In this document: one piece after another, positions 59,840 through 64,000 of the stretch
How positions within the stretch are numbered: the stretch's first letter is position 1
Layout: each line of letters begins with the position of its first letter
Assembly (NCBI GenBank): GCA_934490165.1
Contig: CAKSTB010000002.1
Span: 1 to 64,000, forward strand
Direction of reading: 5' to 3'
DNA from: an uncultured Ruminiclostridium sp.
Lineage (GTDB): Bacteria; Bacillota; Clostridia; Oscillospirales; Ruminococcaceae
Length of the DNA stretch: 64,000 bases
Program-made: the position numbers and the translations under genes
The notes under the pieces: generated by a model
Told to the model about the DNA's origin: nothing
What the model saw: the letters and a program-made list of their open reading frames with translations, nothing else
Databases searched by the model: none

Positions 59840-62800
59840 GTGGAGGCTTTTCGTAATGAAGAAATCGCGGGACTTTTAGGCGACTTTTATCAGGCACACG
59901 CCAACGAAAACCGCGAGGTAATGGAACAGTCGCTGATGAAGATGCAGAACCTGCTTTACACAGGTGAAGCCGACAGCACTCCGTTCAAGGATTATTTCAA
60001 CTCGGTATTCGGCGGACGTACTCCGTACAACGCTTCTCTGTCGGTAAGCGACTATCCCAAAGAGTCGATAATCAGAGAGCTTTTACAAAACACATTCGGT
60101 TGCTACTACTCCGACCCCGATATCAAGGTACTGTTCAACTTTGAGCAGGACGGCGAGGTAAGGCTGACATACAACGAGGACGGCTTCACGCTTGAGCAGA
60201 TACTCTACTATCTCAGTATCGGCAGAAGTGACGGCGACAAGTCCCGTGAGGGTCGTTTCGGCGTAGGTTCAAAGAGCGTATTTATGAATGTTGAATGGCT
60301 GAAACTGCGTTCAAACAACTTCAATTTCAGAATAGTAAACGATGCCGGCATTCTCAAGATAAGAGAGCTTAATCTTACCGCTCCCGTATTCAAGGGCACT
60401 GAGATAGTCTTCAAGGTATCGGAAGAAGAACAGGCAAAGATAAAGGAAAACCTTGTAAATCTCACTATCCACAAAGGCGAATACATAAGCCTTGTTGAGT
60501 TCTGCTTTGCATTTATCAGAAAGAAACAGCTCGGTAGATTCGGCGAGGCTGAAAGCCCCAACCGTACTTTCAACATAGCGGTAATGGATATGGGCAAGCC
60601 CCTTGCAGTATATAAGGTTATCCGTTACCAGAAGACCCCCGATGACGACCCGACAGTACGTTTCCTTCAGAACGGCAAGAGCGTTATCGAGTTCATCTGG
60701 CACGAAAACGAGGGCTTCGTATACCTCATTCCGTTTGCCGTATCAGCCGCAAGACGCGATACGATAGTAAGGGTACTGCTTGATAAGTACAACTACTTCT
60801 CTACCTATGAGCTGACAGGTCTTATCAAGTCAACAGGCGAGGACTTTATCAAGGAAAAGCTATCGGCATTCTTCATAAGCGTGCCGAACTCATATATAAC
60901 GACACACAGAACAGGCATACGCCACGAGTGCGAGGAAGAGGTTTCCGAAGCTATAAACAGAGATCTCAAGTTCATGATAGACAAGTACTCACGTTACTTT
61001 GTACTTGAACTGCTGAAAAGGACAAATTCCGAAAAGTACTATATGCGTCCGAAGCATTATGTATTCGAGTTCTTCAGCAACTATCTGACGACCAGCGTTA
61101 TGGTCGGCGACCTGCGCAGTGTGTTCCATAACAGCATATCACTCCTTCTCCCCGGCAAGACAGAGGCTATGCCCTACTCCGAGGTAAAACAGCTCGGCTT
61201 CTTCTCAATGACCGACCACGTTTCAAAGCAGGAGCATGAAAGCGGCGCGGCATTCACCGAGTATATTGAGGACGAGCTCGTCAAGATGCGTAAGGACGTA
61301 GCGGATATGCCCGAAAACATCATAATGGCAAGCTACAGCTGGATTGATGAGGAAACGGAAGAGGAAGGCAGAGAGTTCTGCTACAACTTCAACTTTGACG
61401 GCAATACCTATGTTCTCGACAGCGAGAAGAACCCCGCTATCAAGGACTTTGACTTAAGCTTCGGCTTCAGGAGCATAGTAAGCTTAAAGCTCGGCAAGTA
61501 CGTTATAAACGATGCGGTTGCAGATGAAGAAGCGCTTATCGGTGCGCTCGGTCTGTTCGACACAATGTACGGTCAGGACTACAAGATAGGAATGAGATAC
61601 TTCCAGTTCAACGTACATTACCGCGACATCACCCACAACTTTGACGTTGCAAGAATGACGGTGCACAACCTCAAACGTGCTTACGACTGCATAGTTGCCC
61701 ACAAGAACAGCTTTGAAAATCACCAGATATACAACGAAGTCATAAATATGCTGATAAACAGCTTCACACAGGGTAAGGATACAATGACCTTCCTGCGTGA
61801 GATGAAACAGCAAGGCAGTGATATCACGCTCCAGCTCGATATCAACAAGAAGTTCAGATTTGCCGCTTACGGCAAGCAGTTTATGATACCCAGCAGTATC
61901 ACCAACGCCGATCTTCTTGAAATAATCGGCGACGTATACGCACTTATCAACTGCGGTATGTTCAACGGACGTGTATTCGACTTCCCATTTATGAAGTCGG
62001 GCTACTCATTTGAGAAATCCTCTCTGATGAGCTTACTGCGCGAAAGCAACCTCACCGATGAAAAGGTATCGGCAGTTATTCCGAACCTTTATATATGCGA
62101 CCTTAAGATCCCCCGCATAGCACTCCTCGGCGAGAAAGACAAGATCATCCGCATTATTGACATAAACGACCCTATAACGGAGGAAGAGCGCAACAACATC
62201 ACAAAGTACGTTGTACTGCGTGACGACTGCACAAAGCCCGAGTTTGCAAAGTACGTTGAATATCTGCTGATAGGCGAAAACAACAATGTTCTCAGCCAGT
62301 TCTATTCAAGCACGGAAGAACCGAACCAGGTACTTCTCGACCAGATCCCGTACTACTACAAGCCTCTGCCCTCTATCACGGCAGGCGAGCTTGCATTCCT
62401 GCGTACAAAGTACAAGGCACTGCGTAACCTTTCAAATCTGCGTGTTTACCGCAACTACTTTGCAAAGGATATCAACGGCACAATGTTCGGCTACGGCGGA
62501 ACCTGCTCGTGTTGCGGATTTGAGTCAAGCATTATAAACAACTACGTTATAAAGAGCTTTGAGGTCGGTCTGTTCAAGGACGACAGAGAAGAAAAGTTCA
62601 AGTTCTCTCTTTATATGTGTGCAAATGACTCCTATGCCGCAAGCGGTTGGATCATCGAGGACATCAGCATAGGCGGTATGAGCCCGTTCGTATGGCTCGA
62701 TGAGATCTCCACCTGCGAGGTTATCCCGCCCGAATTCCTGCTCTGCACCATCAAGTACCGTTGCCAGCTGACATACGATATCATCGGCAGCGAGGGACGC

Positions 62801-62974
62801 GAACAGGGTGAGATAGTCACTATGGAAAGCGTCAGTGACGGCGAACAGAAGACAATGGATATCATTCTTTCACCGCTTATGATGGCAAAGTGGATAGAAG
62901 ATAACCTGTCGGACGAGTATGCTACAGAAACCTCCGACAGTAGCGAAAACAACGATACCGAAGCACAGAATTAA
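59840..62974 (+). CDS. Large GHKL (Hsp90/sacsin-type) ATPase
   Basis: A 1044-residue protein with an N-terminal GHKL ATPase fold: N-box ESIIRELLQNTFG (about 75-87), G1 box YNEDGFTLEQ (about 112-121) and G2 box GRFGVGSKSVFMN (about 138-150), the pattern of HATPase_c_3/sacsin and Hsp90-like proteins. The rest is a long, unrecognised body with a possible zinc knuckle GTCSCCGFES near residue 890 and an acidic tail. Start GTG 59840 is one base after the SNF2-like stop, with GGGAG 9 nt upstream, so the pair is co-translated. Function unknown. Confidence 0.75.
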   Translation: MEAFRNEEIAGLLGDFYQAHANENREVMEQSLMKMQNLLYTGEADSTPFKDYFNSVFGGRTPYNASLSVSDYPKESIIRELLQNTFGCYYSDPDIKVLFNFEQDGEVRLTYNEDGFTLEQILYYLSIGRSDGDKSREGRFGVGSKSVFMNVEWLKLRSNNFNFRIVNDAGILKIRELNLTAPVFKGTEIVFKVSEEEQAKIKENLVNLTIHKGEYISLVEFCFAFIRKKQLGRFGEAESPNRTFNIAVMDMGKPLAVYKVIRYQKTPDDDPTVRFLQNGKSVIEFIWHENEGFVYLIPFAVSAARRDTIVRVLLDKYNYFSTYELTGLIKSTGEDFIKEKLSAFFISVPNSYITTHRTGIRHECEEEVSEAINRDLKFMIDKYSRYFVLELLKRTNSEKYYMRPKHYVFEFFSNYLTTSVMVGDLRSVFHNSISLLLPGKTEAMPYSEVKQLGFFSMTDHVSKQEHESGAAFTEYIEDELVKMRKDVADMPENIIMASYSWIDEETEEEGREFCYNFNFDGNTYVLDSEKNPAIKDFDLSFGFRSIVSLKLGKYVINDAVADEEALIGALGLFDTMYGQDYKIGMRYFQFNVHYRDITHNFDVARMTVHNLKRAYDCIVAHKNSFENHQIYNEVINMLINSFTQGKDTMTFLREMKQQGSDITLQLDINKKFRFAAYGKQFMIPSSITNADLLEIIGDVYALINCGMFNGRVFDFPFMKSGYSFEKSSLMSLLRESNLTDEKVSAVIPNLYICDLKIPRIALLGEKDKIIRIIDINDPITEEERNNITKYVVLRDDCTKPEFAKYVEYLLIGENNNVLSQFYSSTEEPNQVLLDQIPYYYKPLPSITAGELAFLRTKYKALRNLSNLRVYRNYFAKDINGTMFGYGGTCSCCGFESSIINNYVIKSFEVGLFKDDREEKFKFSLYMCANDSYAASGWIIEDISIGGMSPFVWLDEISTCEVIPPEFLLCTIKYRCQLTYDIIGSEGREQGEIVTMESVSDGEQKTMDIILSPLMMAKWIEDNLSDEYATETSDSSENNDTEAQN

Positions 62975-62981
62975 ACAAATG

Positions 62982-63014
62982 ACCGCTCTGAAAAACAGGG
63001 CGGTTATTTTTATG
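62982..63014 (+). terminator. Terminator of the SNF2-like/GHKL operon
   Basis: ACCGCTCTG pairs with CAGGGCGGT (one G:U) around A5, followed by TATTTTTAT, 8 nt after the stop. Confidence 0.85.
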
Positions 63015-63015
63015 C

Positions 63016-63044
63016 AAAAACAGCCGCAGACTCTCGCCCGCGGC
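63016..63044 (-). terminator. Terminator of the 63082 gene
   Basis: Minus strand GCCGC pairs with GCGGC around 12 nt, followed by TGTTTTTGC. Confidence 0.6.
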
Positions 63045-63081
63045 TTATTCTTATACTGTTATTGCCAAACCCGATGCTGTA

Positions 63082-64000
63082 TCAGCTGTTATCCGAGCTG
63101 CTGCTATCGGAGCTGCTGTTCTCTTCACTGCTACTATCAGAACTTTCATCGGCGGCATAATGCATATTTATCATCACACGCTTGAACTCGTCTGAATCCT
63201 TTGCCGGTCCTACAAGCCATCTGTGCTTGTGTCCCGGTTCAGTCGGAGATAATATGTCTTCACCGTAGCAACCTTCAAAAGTTTGTATTGTTGCAGTGTT
63301 ACCACTCTCATCAATTTTTATTATAGCTTTAATTTTTGCAGGGATATGTTCTACATAGTACAGATACAGAGTATTTGTTCCGTCATCTGACCGTGAGAAA
63401 TCCTGCAAAGGATTTGTTTCATCTCCGATTGTTATTGAACCTTCAACATATTCTACGCCATGAACATTCTTTTTAATGGATGCCTTTATTGCTACTTCCA
63501 TATGTTCAAGACTATCAAACTGCTCCTCGGGCTTCACATGATCGCCATAGATATCTGCAAATGTACCGGAAATATTTACTTCCTGCACAAGCGTTGATGT
63601 AAAGCGTATAATATTCTGTTCCTTGATAACTCTGTCGAAACTGTCATCATCGGTGGCAGGACCTGCCCATGTGCCCTCTTTTTCTGAACTATTCAACGGA
63701 ATTACGCTTACAACCGCGCTGTTCGTACCTGTTGCAGTTCTGACAATAAGGTCAAGTACGCCTTCTTCGCTTCTTGAATTAAGCGTCACGCCCGATTGAT
63801 CGGAGCTTGCAGAAGTGATCTTATACTCAGTGTCACCTACCTTTACAGTGCCCTCTGCACCCGTGACAGCAACTATATTTTTGGTAATAACCGCGTCTAT
63901 GCTTATCTCGGTATGCTCGAGTACATCAAAGCTTACTGTGTCACTTAGAGTTCTGCTGATATCCGCAAAAGTTCCGCTGATTTTAAGTGCCTGCGTGGTA
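63082..64000 (-). CDS. Repetitive protein, 5' end beyond the window
   Basis: An open frame runs from the right edge to the stop at 63082, at least 305 codons, with no start inside the window that needs to be used. It contains two diverged repeats of about 100 residues: LKISGTFADISRTL..DVLEHTEISIDAVI and VNISGTFADIYGDH..DSLEHMEVAIKASI. The C-terminus is a Ser/Asp/Glu tail (DESSDSSSEENSSS). A secreted or surface repeat protein is possible; no family is recognised. Confidence 0.75.
   Translation of the reverse strand, partial: TTQALKISGTFADISRTLSDTVSFDVLEHTEISIDAVITKNIVAVTGAEGTVKVGDTEYKITSASSDQSGVTLNSRSEEGVLDLIVRTATGTNSAVVSVIPLNSSEKEGTWAGPATDDDSFDRVIKEQNIIRFTSTLVQEVNISGTFADIYGDHVKPEEQFDSLEHMEVAIKASIKKNVHGVEYVEGSITIGDETNPLQDFSRSDDGTNTLYLYYVEHIPAKIKAIIKIDESGNTATIQTFEGCYGEDILSPTEPGHKHRWLVGPAKDSDEFKRVMINMHYAADESSDSSSEENSSSDSSSSDNS

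Overview
The window looks like chromosomal DNA of a low-to-moderate GC, spore-forming Clostridia member, probably Oscillospiraceae (Ruminococcus or [Eubacterium] siraeum-like). The basis is gene content: gpr, spoIIP and a PdaA-type deacetylase for sporulation, glgB-glgC-glgD for glycogen, Firmicute-type housekeeping order, strong SD sequences and many TTG/GTG starts. The species call is inference.

Region 1 (1-21850, almost all minus strand) is housekeeping. tRNA-Val and tRNA-Asp sit at the edge. One run is rpsU, yqeG, an endonuclease IV-like gene, aroQ, an aminopeptidase, plsY, a glycosyltransferase and an ArsC/Spx-like gene. A long run reads topA, trmFO, plsX, rnc, a radical SAM gene, smc, an S41 protease, ftsY, rdgB, DUF1294, yhbY, nadD, yqeK and rsfS. 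trmH, a plus-strand membrane protein and infC-rpmI-rplT, with a classical attenuator leader and an apparent AUC start, follow.

Region 2 (24400-31350) is accessory. It holds a Phd/YefM antitoxin with a truncated toxin, the first copy of a 600-nt structured non-coding element, an HxlR regulator divergent from a degenerate MBL-like gene, then an FMN/ferredoxin protein, DUF1848, a zinc macrodomain and a SirTM-type sirtuin. An AT-rich methyltransferase and a GNAT fragment follow.

Region 3 (31370-51170) holds two SGNH esterases, the glycogen operon (branching enzyme with a Lys/Ala/Pro tail), a 1810-residue secreted Ig-like/FN3 protein with an exact 540-bp internal duplication, gpr-spoIIP, rpsT, pdaA, ireB, a DivIVA-like repeat protein and an orphan class I fumarase beta subunit.

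Region 4 (51200-64000) holds tRNA-Met and tRNA-Glu, a cloverleaf leader at the predicted start of a zeta-toxin-like operon, a glycerol dehydrogenase, the second copy of the 600-nt element, an HD protein, a bactofilin, a membrane deacetylase, and a two-gene unit joining a degenerate SNF2-like protein to a very large GHKL (Hsp90/sacsin-type) ATPase. A repetitive protein runs off the right edge.

The strongest candidates for something undescribed are the SNF2-like/GHKL pair, the two-copy structured element whose main helix is kept with different sequence, the cloverleaf leader, and the sirtuin-macrodomain operon that lacks its usual lipoyl carrier partners.
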